Source: Bacteroidales bacterium (lineage in GTDB: Bacteria; Bacteroidota; Bacteroidia; Bacteroidales; F082). From it: a stretch of DNA of 34,200 nt. The notes below the pieces were generated by a model. The model saw nothing but the letters and a program-made list of their open reading frames with translations. It made no database searches and had not been told where the DNA came from. The stretch lies in contig JAILBC010000070.1 in NCBI GenBank assembly GCA_024681295.1, forward strand, positions 1 through 34,200, in the 5' to 3' direction. Positions 25,344-32,833 of the stretch are shown one piece after another; position 1 is the first letter of the stretch, and each line of letters opens with the position of its first letter. A program made the position numbers and the translations under genes.

Positions 25344-26327
25344 TCAGTTTTTAATGAATTTTTCAACCAAGGTCTTTCCTTCGGTGACCACACGCACCAT
25401 ATAGATGCCGTTGGGCAACATGGAAACGTCGATGCTGGAGCCATCAGACCACAGCATTTGTTGTCCCGTAAGGGTATACACCGAAACATTTAAGACATTT
25501 CCTGATTTCACTTTCAGCATGTCGTGCGCAGGATTGGGAAAAAAAGTCAATACTTCTATTGATTGTTCGGAAACATCATAATGTTTTAAATCATGGATGA
25601 CGCCTACGGCATCGAGGTCGAAGCCACAGGAGTTGAAGGGCGTCGGCCAAGGGTCGTTGACGGCATGGCCTTCACTGTCGTAGGTGGCGTATTCAGGGTC
25701 GATGTTGCCCACCACGTCGATGATACGGACATGGGTGATCTTGTTTTTGTCGAGAAGGGGATTATCCTCCACCTCATCCAAATCGAACGGGGTTCCGTAC
25801 ATGGCAACGTATTTGCTGGCGAGGTTATGGATGAGTCGAGGATCTATGCAGTCGAAGCCGCCCAATTGGGTTTCAGTGGGAACGTTTGACACGGCTGGGA
25901 AGCGGAAGAAGTTCACCCCATCGGAGCTCACCTCTACGAAGCCGAGTTCCAGGAAATAAGCACCTGGTTGAGCGGCGTTCTCCATGCCATTCTCAAACAC
26001 GGCGAAATCGGGGCCGGGGCCGTTGTAGATGGGCGAGTCGAAGGTCAGGGTAGCGGAGCCTCCATCACCCAGGCAAACCACGCCCATAGTTCCATCGGGG
26101 AAGCCCAAGGCATTCTCATCGACAAAAGGCGAGCCTCCCGTCATGCCAGCATCGGGATTGGTGATATTCACGGGACCGTGTTCCACCACGATTCCCGTGG
26201 CCCAGCCGACAAATGCCGACGAGTCGGCGTGCATGGCGGTGGTTCCCTCCTGCCCCGCCGGTGGCGCGAATTGCGCCACCGACAGTAACGGGAGGATCAC
26301 TAAAAATATGGATAAGATTTTTCTCAT
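25344..26327 (-). CDS. T9SS-sorted secreted protein of the B12 operon (FAVFENG family)
   Basis: This 327-residue protein has a signal peptide (MRKILSIFLVILPLLSVAQ). A conserved-looking domain covers residues about 40-245 with the motifs ALGFPDG, CLGDGGSATLTFDSPI, GPGPDFAVFENG, LELGFVEVSSDG, HVRIIDVVGNID and FDLDAVGVIHDL. I recall this type as a secreted family of unknown function, also seen outside Bacteroidota near cobalamin genes; that memory is not verified here. The order of strands suggests a jelly-roll (discoidin-like) fold. Residues about 250-327 are a T9SS type A sorting domain (FFPNPAHDMLKV, LPNGIYMVRV). Its ATG overlaps the stop of the upstream gene (ATGA). A role in corrinoid capture at the surface is inferred from the operon only. 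Confidence 0.8.
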   Translation of the reverse strand: MRKILSIFLVILPLLSVAQFAPPAGQEGTTAMHADSSAFVGWATGIVVEHGPVNITNPDAGMTGGSPFVDENALGFPDGTMGVVCLGDGGSATLTFDSPIYNGPGPDFAVFENGMENAAQPGAYFLELGFVEVSSDGVNFFRFPAVSNVPTETQLGGFDCIDPRLIHNLASKYVAMYGTPFDLDEVEDNPLLDKNKITHVRIIDVVGNIDPEYATYDSEGHAVNDPWPTPFNSCGFDLDAVGVIHDLKHYDVSEQSIEVLTFFPNPAHDMLKVKSGNVLNVSVYTLTGQQMLWSDGSSIDVSMLPNGIYMVRVVTEGKTLVEKFIKN

Positions 26328-27541
26328 TTCACGGAGAGTTTCACCGTCTGGCGGCTGGCACCATCACTCACAGTCACAAAGTAAAGACCGGCGCTGAAGC
26401 CTTCAGTCTCGATGCGGACGGGCTCGGTGGTGTTGGTCACGGCGAAGCTGCGGAGCACGCGGCCTTGGAGGTCGCTGACGGTCACGGTAGCGTTCTGGGC
26501 GTTCACCTCAAGCATGGTGTAGGAAGTGGCGGGGTTCGGATAGAGTGACAGGGTGGCGTTGTCCTCAGCCACAGTGGCGTTGTAGACCGGAACAGGCTGC
26601 ACGGGAGTTTCCCAGACATAAGTCCAAGGAGCAATCTCGGTACCGATGGTATAGTCGCCCCACTTGACGAAATCGCCATTGACAACGGCTTGCGTGTCAA
26701 ACGTGTACCATGACTGATAGCCATTCAAGTTGTACATGGCGTTATAGCCCGAAAGGACGTAGTGTTTCTCTCCAAGGTCGAAAGTGAGTTCAGTAAGCAT
26801 TTCGCCACCATAGGTCGAGGGGGCGGAAGCAAAAGAAAAGCGACTGTCGACAGCGGCAATGTCTTCCATCAAATGCTTGATAATGACATCTCCGGTAGAG
26901 AAACGATAGCCCCAAGCATAGCAAACATCCTCAGGATCAGCGAAGTTCACGGCAAAGATGACTTCGTTCTCACCTTCACCAATCCAGTAAAGGATCTCCG
27001 AGGGATCGATCTTGGCTTCGTCGGCCAGCGGATAAACAGGAGCCACTTCCTTGGTCCAGACATAGATGTAGTTTTCCGGATCAACCAAGGTGCCGCAATG
27101 GGTGTCACCCATTTTCACATATTCTCCATTAGCGACGGTAGCAACATCAAAAGTATCCCAGGTGGAGTTCCCATTGATCAAAAAAGAAACCCACATCTGT
27201 TCTGTAAGATTCAGATGAAGGAAATCGTCATTGAAATGGATGTCGAGCAGCCAGCCAGACTCGGTCGCTTCATAACTGAAACGGTAATCGACTGCTGCGA
27301 TGCCATCCATGATTTCTTTCACCGTAGCGGTTTCAGCCATGGTACGATACCCCCAAGCCAAGGCGGTGTCAGGATCGGCCCAGTTGGCAATGAAAATGAT
27401 TTCCGTATCGCCTTCACCGATCCAGTATTTGATTTGGTCAGGGGTGATGGTAGCATCTTCTTGAGCGAAGAGGTTGGTCGTAAACAGACCAAAGATTCCC
27501 ATAAGGAACAAAAGAGTAAAGTTTTTAAAACGCATACGCAT
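26324..27541 (-). CDS. T9SS-sorted secreted protein with duplicated domain, first gene of B12 operon
   Basis: This 405-residue protein has a signal peptide ending near LFTTNLFAQ. It contains two homologous units of about 140 residues. Unit 1 (about 28-165) has IKYWIGEGDTEIIFIANWAD, AWGYRT and IAAVDYRFSY. Unit 2 (about 175-310) has ILYWIGEGENEVIFAVNFAD, AWGYRF and IAAVDSRFSF. Each unit ends with a TF/VVNG-x-(Y/F)VKxGD strand and a YVW strand. Residues about 325-405 are a T9SS sorting domain (LYPNPATSYTMLEV, GLYFVTVSDG). It is the first gene after the riboswitch. ATG codons at 27541 and 27535 are both possible starts. No enzymatic motif is seen; ligand binding is the likely role, with a corrinoid inferred from regulation. 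Confidence 0.8.
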   Translation of the reverse strand: MRMRFKNFTLLFLMGIFGLFTTNLFAQEDATITPDQIKYWIGEGDTEIIFIANWADPDTALAWGYRTMAETATVKEIMDGIAAVDYRFSYEATESGWLLDIHFNDDFLHLNLTEQMWVSFLINGNSTWDTFDVATVANGEYVKMGDTHCGTLVDPENYIYVWTKEVAPVYPLADEAKIDPSEILYWIGEGENEVIFAVNFADPEDVCYAWGYRFSTGDVIIKHLMEDIAAVDSRFSFASAPSTYGGEMLTELTFDLGEKHYVLSGYNAMYNLNGYQSWYTFDTQAVVNGDFVKWGDYTIGTEIAPWTYVWETPVQPVPVYNATVAEDNATLSLYPNPATSYTMLEVNAQNATVTVSDLQGRVLRSFAVTNTTEPVRIETEGFSAGLYFVTVSDGASRQTVKLSVK

Positions 27542-27655
27542 AAGTTTTTAAGGTTAATAGATTCAGAACACCTCAAAACTTCAAGGATGGGGTTGGATAC
27601 CTTTTATTAATACGAAGTCCAGCTCTTATCCCGAAAGCTTTGTTTTCACGACATG

Positions 27656-27805
27656 AGGCAGGTCTTCTGACTTGGGTCTCTACTTGCCGCCTTCCCGTCA
27701 GACGGAGTGTCCGACAGTGGCATAGTGGCAAGCGTCCAACCGACACAGCAGCGGGAACTGTCCGGGATTCACACCCGATTCCCTATTGAGTCCTTTCGGA
27801 CACCA
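27656..27805 (-). promoter_or_regulatory. Cobalamin (B12) riboswitch
   Basis: Read on the minus strand, this leader contains the conserved cobalamin-aptamer blocks in order: AATAGGGAATCGGGTGTGAA, the CCCGCTGCTGTG region, a GCCACTATGCCACTG segment, GGGAAGGCGGCAAG, and the B12 box AAGTCAGAAGACCTGCC (27657-27673). It ends about 115 nt before the first operon gene, and that spacer would hold the expression platform. No strong intrinsic terminator is visible there, so control is more likely at translation initiation. High cobalamin should lower expression of the five downstream genes. Confidence 0.95.
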
Positions 27806-27816
27806 CATATCGACTG

Positions 27817-27850
27817 CAAAGGTAATAATAATCTTATTTATTGTTCCAAA
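27817..27850 (-). promoter_or_regulatory. Promoter of the B12-riboswitch operon
   Basis: The minus strand has TACCTTTG (27817-27824) as the -7 box and TTTG (27847-27850) 22 nt upstream as the -33 box. The -33 lies inside the last codons of the aldo/keto reductase gene. Transcription should start just before the riboswitch aptamer. Confidence 0.7.
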
Positions 27851-28847
27851 AAGTTTGGAAATCTTTGTAATTTCTTTTCAGGAGGTTGGGAATGTCGAGA
27901 CCGTAGGGGCATTTCGTCTTGCACACGCCGCAGTCGACGCATTGTTCGATCACCTTCATCTTCTCGGCCCATTCCTCGGTGAGATAGACGCTCAGCGGTG
28001 CACGGCGCAGGAAGAGGCTCATGCGGTTGCAGTCGTTGATCTGGATGCCCACGGTGCAGGGCAGGCAGTAGCCGCAGCCACGGCAGAAGTCACCCGCCAG
28101 GTTCTTGCGCTCCTCCTCCACTTTCGCCCAGCGTTCGGGAGTCATCTCGGGAGCTACGGTTTGATATGAAAGGAACTCATCCAACTCTTTCTCCCGCTGG
28201 ATGCCCCAGATGGGCAGCACATCGTATTGGTTCAGGTAGGCGTAAGCTAGCGCCGAGTCGTTGATCAAGCCGCCAGCCAGCGCCTTCATGCAGATGAAAC
28301 CCATACCCTGACCCAGCGCGGCCTTCACGATGGCTTCGTCATCAGCGGCGGACAAATAGGAGAAAGGATATTGCAAGGTCTCGTACAGTCCACTCTCAAT
28401 CGCCTCCATGGCCACGCGTTGCCGGTGGTTGCTGATGCCGATAAAGCGCACCTTGCCTTGGCGTTGGGCCACCTTGATGGCATCGTACAAGCCTGCGTTG
28501 TCGCCAGGCTTCGGGCAATAGGACGGGTTGTGGAACTGGTAGATGTCGAGATAATCCGTCTTGAGGTTGGTCAGCGTGGTATGCAAGTCTTTCCAGAACT
28601 CTTCCACGGTGGTGGCACCCGTCTTGGAAGCAATGACAATCTTGTCACGGCAATGCGACAATGCTTCACCGATCTTCTCCTCGCTGTCGGTGTAGAAACG
28701 CGCCGTATCGTAGAAATCGACACCGTTGTTATATGCTTTTTGCAGGATATACACTGCTTCTTTCATGCTGACACGCTGGATGGGCAGCGCCCCGAAACCG
28801 TTCTTGTTGACCTTCAGTCCGGTTTTCCCGATGGATACGATATTCAT
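27834..28847 (-). CDS. Aldo/keto reductase with C-terminal 4Fe-4S ferredoxin domain
   Basis: The start at 28847 (MNIVSIGKTGLKVNKNGFGA) is preferred over the upstream GTG at 28865, giving 337 residues. Residues 1-230 form an aldo/keto reductase TIM barrel, with GVDFYDTARFYTDSEEKIGE carrying the catalytic Asp/Tyr, KIVIASKTG with the Lys, and YLDIYQFHNP. The Tyr-Lys-Asp set is present; the substrate cannot be told. Residues about 255-337 hold two cysteine groups, CRGCGYCLPC and CVDCGVCKTKCP, typical of dicluster ferredoxin tails in this subfamily, which couples redox substrates to iron-sulphur electron transfer. It is divergent from aroQ. Its end contains the -33 of the B12 operon promoter. Confidence 0.92.
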   Translation of the reverse strand: MNIVSIGKTGLKVNKNGFGALPIQRVSMKEAVYILQKAYNNGVDFYDTARFYTDSEEKIGEALSHCRDKIVIASKTGATTVEEFWKDLHTTLTNLKTDYLDIYQFHNPSYCPKPGDNAGLYDAIKVAQRQGKVRFIGISNHRQRVAMEAIESGLYETLQYPFSYLSAADDEAIVKAALGQGMGFICMKALAGGLINDSALAYAYLNQYDVLPIWGIQREKELDEFLSYQTVAPEMTPERWAKVEEERKNLAGDFCRGCGYCLPCTVGIQINDCNRMSLFLRRAPLSVYLTEEWAEKMKVIEQCVDCGVCKTKCPYGLDIPNLLKRNYKDFQTFWNNK

Positions 28848-28864
28848 GATTCTGCAATTTGCCA

Positions 28865-28897
28865 CAAATATAATGATTATTTTTATTACTTTTGCAA
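28865..28897 (-). promoter_or_regulatory. Promoter of the aldo/keto reductase gene
   Basis: The minus strand has TATATTTG (28865-28872) as the -7 and TTG (28895-28897) 22 nt upstream. The region overlaps the divergent aroQ promoter. Confidence 0.55.
28887..28894 (+). promoter_or_regulatory. -7 box of aroQ, adjacent to the start codon
   Basis: TACTTTTG ends only 4 nt before the aroQ ATG at 28899. TTTG at 28858-28861 is 25 nt upstream, longer than ideal. If this box is used, the transcript would begin at or within a few bases of the AUG, making the mRNA leaderless or nearly so. Confidence 0.55.
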
Positions 28898-28898
28898 T

Positions 28899-29327
28899 AT
28901 GAAAAGGATTTTAATCATCAATGGTCCCAACCTCAACCTGCTTGGACGCCGCGAACCTGAGATTTATGGAAGTGTTTCTTTTGAGGAGCACCTTGAAGCC
29001 ATGCGTCGGGATTTCCCCGATGTGGAGTTGGATTACTACCAGTCGAATCATGAAGGTTATTTGATTGACAAACTGCAGGAAGCCGACGGCCTTTACGACG
29101 GGGTGGTGATGAATCCCGGAGCCTACGCGCATACCTCCATCGCTATAGCAGACTGTATCCGGGCCATCAGCATCCCCGTGATTGAGGTGCACATTTCCGA
29201 CATTAGTCAACGCGAGCCTTTCAGGCATCACTCTTATACAGCTGAGGCCTGCCAAAAATGCATCATGGGACAAGGGTTGAAGGGATATGACTTGGCTTTA
29301 GGAGAACTTCTCGGGATCCAAGTCTGA
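28899..29327 (+). CDS. aroQ: 3-dehydroquinate dehydratase, type II
   Basis: This enzyme catalyses the third step of the shikimate pathway, dehydrating 3-dehydroquinate to 3-dehydroshikimate in the cytosol. The protein is 142 residues, typical for the dodecameric type II enzyme. Signature blocks are IINGPNLNLLGRREPEIYG (flexible loop with the catalytic Arg and Tyr), YYQSNHEGYLID, NPGAYAHTSIAIADC (substrate-binding Asn and His) and VEVH-type IEVHISDI, then REPFRHHSY. The start must be 28899, because the next Met lies after the catalytic loop. The last 30 nt overlap tail-to-tail with the convergent glycosyltransferase gene. Confidence 0.96.
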   Translation: MKRILIINGPNLNLLGRREPEIYGSVSFEEHLEAMRRDFPDVELDYYQSNHEGYLIDKLQEADGLYDGVVMNPGAYAHTSIAIADCIRAISIPVIEVHISDISQREPFRHHSYTAEACQKCIMGQGLKGYDLALGELLGIQV

Positions 29328-30320
29328 GAACTTCTTCTTCCCCCTAAGGAAATTCTCAAAAACGATGTTGCGCTGATACATCTGGCTTACCGGATGGTTC
29401 TGCAACTTCTTTCTTCCCTTGCGGATGGACGGGATACGCTTATAGAAAGCAAAATGTGCACGAGTGACTGCCCAGAAGTCGGCCAGACTGGCGCCAAACA
29501 AGAACTTCACCGCCGCCACCCAGTCGAGCAGGATACGGTAGGCGATCACCCAAAACACACGGTTATCAGGGAGGTTCTTATAAAGCAACGAGAGGTTGTT
29601 GCGGAAATTGAGGTAGGTCTTACGAGCCGAGCTTTTAGGAAGAGTACCACCACCGATATGATACACTTTTGATTGTGGGCAGCAGTAAATTTTGTAGCCC
29701 AGGTTCTTCATCCTCCAGCAGAAGTCGATTTCCTCCATGTGGGCGAAGAAGGAGTCGTCGAGGCCACCGTGTTCCAGATAGAGGTCCGCCCTAACGAACA
29801 TGCAGGCACCAGTAGCCCAGAACACCTCATAAGTATCGTTATATTGTCCCCTATCCTCTTCCAAATGTTGGAAGACGCGTCCACGACAGAAGGGATAGCC
29901 ATATCTATCGATGAAGCCACCGGCAGCCCCTGCATATTCGAACTTTTCCTTTTCGTAATACGAAAGGATTTTTGGCTGGCAAGCGGCAATTTGGCGGTCT
30001 GAGTCCATCAGTTCAATGATGGGCTCTATCCACTGCGGTGTCACTTCGATATCAGAGTTCAGCAGCACGAAATACTCCGCCTCAATCTGCCTTAAGGCGA
30101 GGTTATAGCCAGTGGCAAAGCCCCCATTGGAACCATTTTCGATGAGACGAATCTCGGGAAAACGCTCTTGCATGAAAGCTACGGAATCATCTGTAGAGGC
30201 ATTGTCGGCCACCACGATATCGGCCAGCTCGGCATTGGTGTTGGCAATGACATTGGGAAGAAACTCCTCGAGGAATTTCTTACCGTTATAGTTCAATATG
30301 ACCACTGCCACCCGTTTCAT
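29298..30320 (-). CDS. Glycosyltransferase family 2
   Basis: This 340-residue GT-A fold transferase starts at 30320 (MKRVAVVILNYNG). Motifs are NYNGKKFLEEFLP and VVADNASTDDSV for nucleotide-sugar binding, LLNSDIEV as the DxD-equivalent, TGACMFVRADL, and MEEIDFCWRMKNLGY with the catalytic-base region. The C-terminal part (FWVIAYRILLDWVAAVKFLF) is hydrophobic and could lie on the membrane. It resembles rhamnosyl-type transferases involved in polysaccharide or lipopolysaccharide synthesis. Its start codon overlaps the acyltransferase stop (ATGA), so the two are translationally coupled, supporting a shared envelope role. The sugar donor is not predictable. Confidence 0.92.
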   Translation of the reverse strand: MKRVAVVILNYNGKKFLEEFLPNVIANTNAELADIVVADNASTDDSVAFMQERFPEIRLIENGSNGGFATGYNLALRQIEAEYFVLLNSDIEVTPQWIEPIIELMDSDRQIAACQPKILSYYEKEKFEYAGAAGGFIDRYGYPFCRGRVFQHLEEDRGQYNDTYEVFWATGACMFVRADLYLEHGGLDDSFFAHMEEIDFCWRMKNLGYKIYCCPQSKVYHIGGGTLPKSSARKTYLNFRNNLSLLYKNLPDNRVFWVIAYRILLDWVAAVKFLFGASLADFWAVTRAHFAFYKRIPSIRKGRKKLQNHPVSQMYQRNIVFENFLRGKKKFSDLDPEKFS

Positions 30321-31138
30321 GATGCCTTTTGTCTTGAATGTTTCCAACGCCGGTGCGACCACAGCCAGTTGTCGGGGTTGTTTTGGATAAAACGCTCCAC
30401 ATGGCGCACATATTGTTCAAGGATCTCGCCGTCAGCTGTGGATTTGGGATCATCGGTAATTAATTTAAACGTCACGGTATACTTTCCACGCGCTGTCCGA
30501 GTCATCTCGGAGTACACCACGGCATAGTCGTAGCGTTTGGCCAGAATCTCGAGTCCCGTGTACCAACAGGTGTCGCGATGCAGGAAGTCGGTCCAATAGT
30601 CGGTGTCGGCGCCACGTGGCGACTGGTCACCGAGGATGAACACCGCATTCAGCTTATCCTTGATCTTCTCCATTGCATGCTTCACCTGCCTATCCTCGAT
30701 CATGATTTCCCTGTCGGTGATATGGTCGGTCCTCATTTTATAGACCAGTTGGTCGAAATAATGATTCTCTAGTTTTTTGTATACGGCGTAATGATCGTGT
30801 CTCGAGGTGGTGAAGAGGATTTTCCAGAGCCACTCCCAGTTGCTGGAGTGATGCATGGCAATGAGCACGCTCTTCCCTTTTTCGTAGAGATTTTGAATGA
30901 CTTCGGGGTTGGTGACGGTCACCTGTTTCAGCACGTCGTCAGGTGTCCAGCGTCGTTGTTTCAGGGTCTCGGCGATGAGGTCGCAGAAGTTGTGGTAGAA
31001 CTGTTTTTCGATCTTTTTTATATCCTGGGCCGACTTCTTCGGGAACGACTTCACGAGGTTGTCGCGTACCACCTTGCGGCGGTATCGGGCCACGTGATAA
31101 AGGAAGAAGAAACAGATGTCGGAGCCCAGGTAGGACAT
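30317..31138 (-). CDS. LpxL/HtrB-like lysophospholipid acyltransferase
   Basis: This 273-residue inner-membrane acyltransferase is of the type that adds secondary acyl chains to lipid A. The N-terminus SDICFFFLYHVARYRRKVVR and NLVKSFP is the family start; the catalytic HHSSNWEW contains the HX4(D/E) pair; LGDQSPRG and a C-terminal WLWSHRRWK are also typical. An in-frame stop (that of the previous gene) lies 2 codons before the ATG at 31138, so the start is fixed and the usual extra N-terminal helix residues are lacking or short. It is coupled to the GWxTD gene upstream and the glycosyltransferase downstream. Confidence 0.92.
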   Translation of the reverse strand: MSYLGSDICFFFLYHVARYRRKVVRDNLVKSFPKKSAQDIKKIEKQFYHNFCDLIAETLKQRRWTPDDVLKQVTVTNPEVIQNLYEKGKSVLIAMHHSSNWEWLWKILFTTSRHDHYAVYKKLENHYFDQLVYKMRTDHITDREIMIEDRQVKHAMEKIKDKLNAVFILGDQSPRGADTDYWTDFLHRDTCWYTGLEILAKRYDYAVVYSEMTRTARGKYTVTFKLITDDPKSTADGEILEQYVRHVERFIQNNPDNWLWSHRRWKHSRQKAS

Positions 31139-31141
31139 AGT

Positions 31142-32617
31142 TTATCTCGGGTTGTTGTAGAGGTCGCCGGCGTGGGTGCCCCATGCGTTTCCGATCTCGG
31201 TTTGGTCGATGTCATTGCCGCCAGCACCATAGAACCGCGAGTAGATCATGACCTGCCAGCGCGGGTTGTTGACTTCGCCGATGATGTCGGAGTGGATGAG
31301 TGAATAGTCGTTGGTGACCATGTCCTGCGACATGAACACACAGTGTTTGTTGCGTTGTCCCGCCACCTCGTAGTAATGCCAGATCTCGTAGGGGTAGGCA
31401 CCCGGCTCAAAAGGTTCCTCATTGATCTTGTCAGGAGTTCCGTATCGGAGGTAGACATAGCCACGGTCGGTCATGTAGCCTTTCTTGGTACGGGTTGAAT
31501 ACGAGGCGTTGACCCGTTTCACCTGGGCGTAATACTCTTCCCAGGCGGCTTTGGGGTTGAGTGGAGCGCGGGTGTTCCAGAAATTATAGAGGAACTGTTG
31601 CATGGTCTCTTTGTCATCGGTCTTCACCAGGCTGTTGACGTAGTCGCGTTCCGATTCGGAGCAACGGGGGTTGAGGCAGCGGAGGTATTCGCGGAGGGTG
31701 TCGAGGTTGGTGATTTCGGCGGCGAAGGTGTTGTAGATATTGGTGGCGCCGAGGTCGGCAAGGTCGATTTCGCAGCCTGGGTTATAGCGTTGGAAGAAGA
31801 CGCTGTTGGAGGCCAGCAGTTCGTTGTTGCGGTTGCGCATTTCCACCACGAGATAGTAGTTGCCTGTGGGGAGTCCTTGTATGTTGATGGTGTTGAGCAG
31901 GATATTGGCGTTGCTCACCTCCATTCTTTTCGTGAAGTTGAATTCCTTCATTTTCTTGGACGACTCGTAGGACTGGATGTAGTAGTTCACCAGGTAGAGG
32001 CCACCGTCGGGGTAGTATTTGTCGCTGTTGTAGAGTTCGGCGTAGAACACCAGTTCTTTGGCTTTGTCCGGGTAGAAGGAGTACACGCGGGGGATGAGGT
32101 CGTAGCCGCTCTTGGTAAACTCCGAGTTTTTGGTGGCTTTGCTATACGACTCCACGAGGAGGATGTCTGACACGGCTGGTACGTCAGTCGGGTAGTCGAT
32201 CAAGACGGTTTGAGTGGAGGAATAAGGTATTTGTTTAGGGTTGTTGAGGTCCTTCACTGTGATCTCCATGGCGTATTCGCCGTTGGGGAGGGAGAAGCGT
32301 TGTTGGTCGACGAAGGCGCCGGCGATCCCGAGTGTATCGGCGACCACGGGGCTGTCGAGGGCCACTTTAGAGAAGTTGCACACTTTATCGCCTTGTTTGA
32401 AGACGGTTTGTATCTCCACGGTCGCCTTGAACTTGCCGGGTTCGAACTGGTTATAGACCACTGAGGCGCAGTCGAAGGCGGTGGCGTTTTCGATGAAAGG
32501 GGTTCCTCCTGGGACGTTGTAGGTGGTGGAAGAGAGGAACGAATGTACGGCTTTGTTTTGGGCGATGCCAGAGGCCAGGCTAGCGAGACAGATGAGTGAA
32601 AGGATGAATCTTTTCAT
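31142..32617 (-). CDS. GWxTD domain-containing secreted protein
   Basis: This 491-residue protein has a signal peptide ([20 protein letters not shown]). The start at 32617 is required, because the frame extends into the tRNA-Ser region further upstream only by chance. The N-terminal two thirds are beta-rich, with matched strands such as [12 protein letters not shown] and [19 protein letters not shown]. The C-terminal part ([38 protein letters not shown] and [13 protein letters not shown], then YEIWHYY) is the GWxTD domain, where GxxTDRG is the conserved core. The family is common in Bacteroidota and of unknown function; the location suggests an envelope role. Confidence 0.88.
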   Translation of the reverse strand: MKRFILSLICLASLASGIAQNKAVHSFLSSTTYNVPGGTPFIENATAFDCASVVYNQFEPGKFKATVEIQTVFKQGDKVCNFSKVALDSPVVADTLGIAGAFVDQQRFSLPNGEYAMEITVKDLNNPKQIPYSSTQTVLIDYPTDVPAVSDILLVESYSKATKNSEFTKSGYDLIPRVYSFYPDKAKELVFYAELYNSDKYYPDGGLYLVNYYIQSYESSKKMKEFNFTKRMEVSNANILLNTINIQGLPTGNYYLVVEMRNRNNELLASNSVFFQRYNPGCEIDLADLGATNIYNTFAAEITNLDTLREYLRCLNPRCSESERDYVNSLVKTDDKETMQQFLYNFWNTRAPLNPKAAWEEYYAQVKRVNASYSTRTKKGYMTDRGYVYLRYGTPDKINEEPFEPGAYPYEIWHYYEVAGQRNKHCVFMSQDMVTNDYSLIHSDIIGEVNNPRWQVMIYSRFYGAGGNDIDQTEIGNAWGTHAGDLYNNPR

Positions 32618-32636
32618 AGTGTGAGTATTGATGCTG

Positions 32637-32644
32637 CAAAAATA
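32637..32644 (-). promoter_or_regulatory. -7 box of the GWxTD operon
   Basis: The minus strand reads TATTTTTG, 19 nt upstream of the GWxTD ATG. The -33 is not obvious because the adjacent region is a homopolymer-rich A/T tract (about 32645-32663). It diverges from the tRNA promoter. Confidence 0.5.
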
Positions 32645-32673
32645 AACAAAAAAAATTTTTTTTGGCGGTTTTG

Positions 32674-32704
32674 CTTGCCGTGAAAGCAAAAAGTTGTACT
32701 TTTG
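32674..32704 (+). promoter_or_regulatory. Promoter of the first tRNA-Ser
   Basis: CTTG (32674-32677) and TACTTTTG (32697-32704) are 19 nt apart, a good Bacteroidota promoter. Only 4 nt separate the -7 box from the first base of the mature tRNA. Confidence 0.7.
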
Positions 32705-32708
32705 CAGC

Positions 32709-32793
32709 GGAGATATGGCTGAGTGGTCGATAGCGGCGGTCTTGAAAACCGTTAAGCCGAAAGGCTTCGGGGGTTCGAATCCCTCTGTCTCCG
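32709..32793 (+). tRNA. tRNA-Ser (UGA)
   Basis: The acceptor arm GGAGATA (32709-32715) pairs with TGTCTCC (32786-32792) with one G-U, and the discriminator is G32793. The anticodon loop contains CTTGAAA with TGA. A long variable arm (GCCGAAAGGC) is typical of class II tRNA-Ser, followed by GGTTCGAATCC of the T arm. The CCA end is not fully encoded (CA then G). Confidence 0.96.
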
Positions 32794-32799
32794 CAGCGT

Positions 32800-32826
32800 A
32801 AAGCGACACCAGTCGCTTTTATTTTT
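32800..32826 (+). terminator. Intrinsic terminator between the tRNA genes
   Basis: AAAGCGAC (32800-32807) pairs with GTCGCTTT (32812-32819) around ACCA, followed by TATTTTT. The T-rich tail (32820-32827, TATTTTTG) is at the same time a perfect -7 box for the second tRNA gene, which begins 6 nt later. Confidence 0.8.
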
Positions 32827-32833
32827 GACCATT

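Noticed and set aside
24460-25404. 314-residue plus-strand open frame opposite btuG
   Set aside because: It is antisense to an intact, recognised lipoprotein gene; the composition (His/Val-rich) is typical of a shadow frame.
28371-28898. Upstream extension of aroQ on the plus strand
   Set aside because: It is the reverse strand of the aldo/keto reductase gene, and the aroQ N-terminal motif begins at 28899.
32618-32809. N-terminal extension of the GWxTD gene through the tRNA-Ser region on the minus strand
   Set aside because: The extra 64 residues are antisense translation of tRNA-Ser and its promoter; the signal peptide at 32617 fixes the real start.
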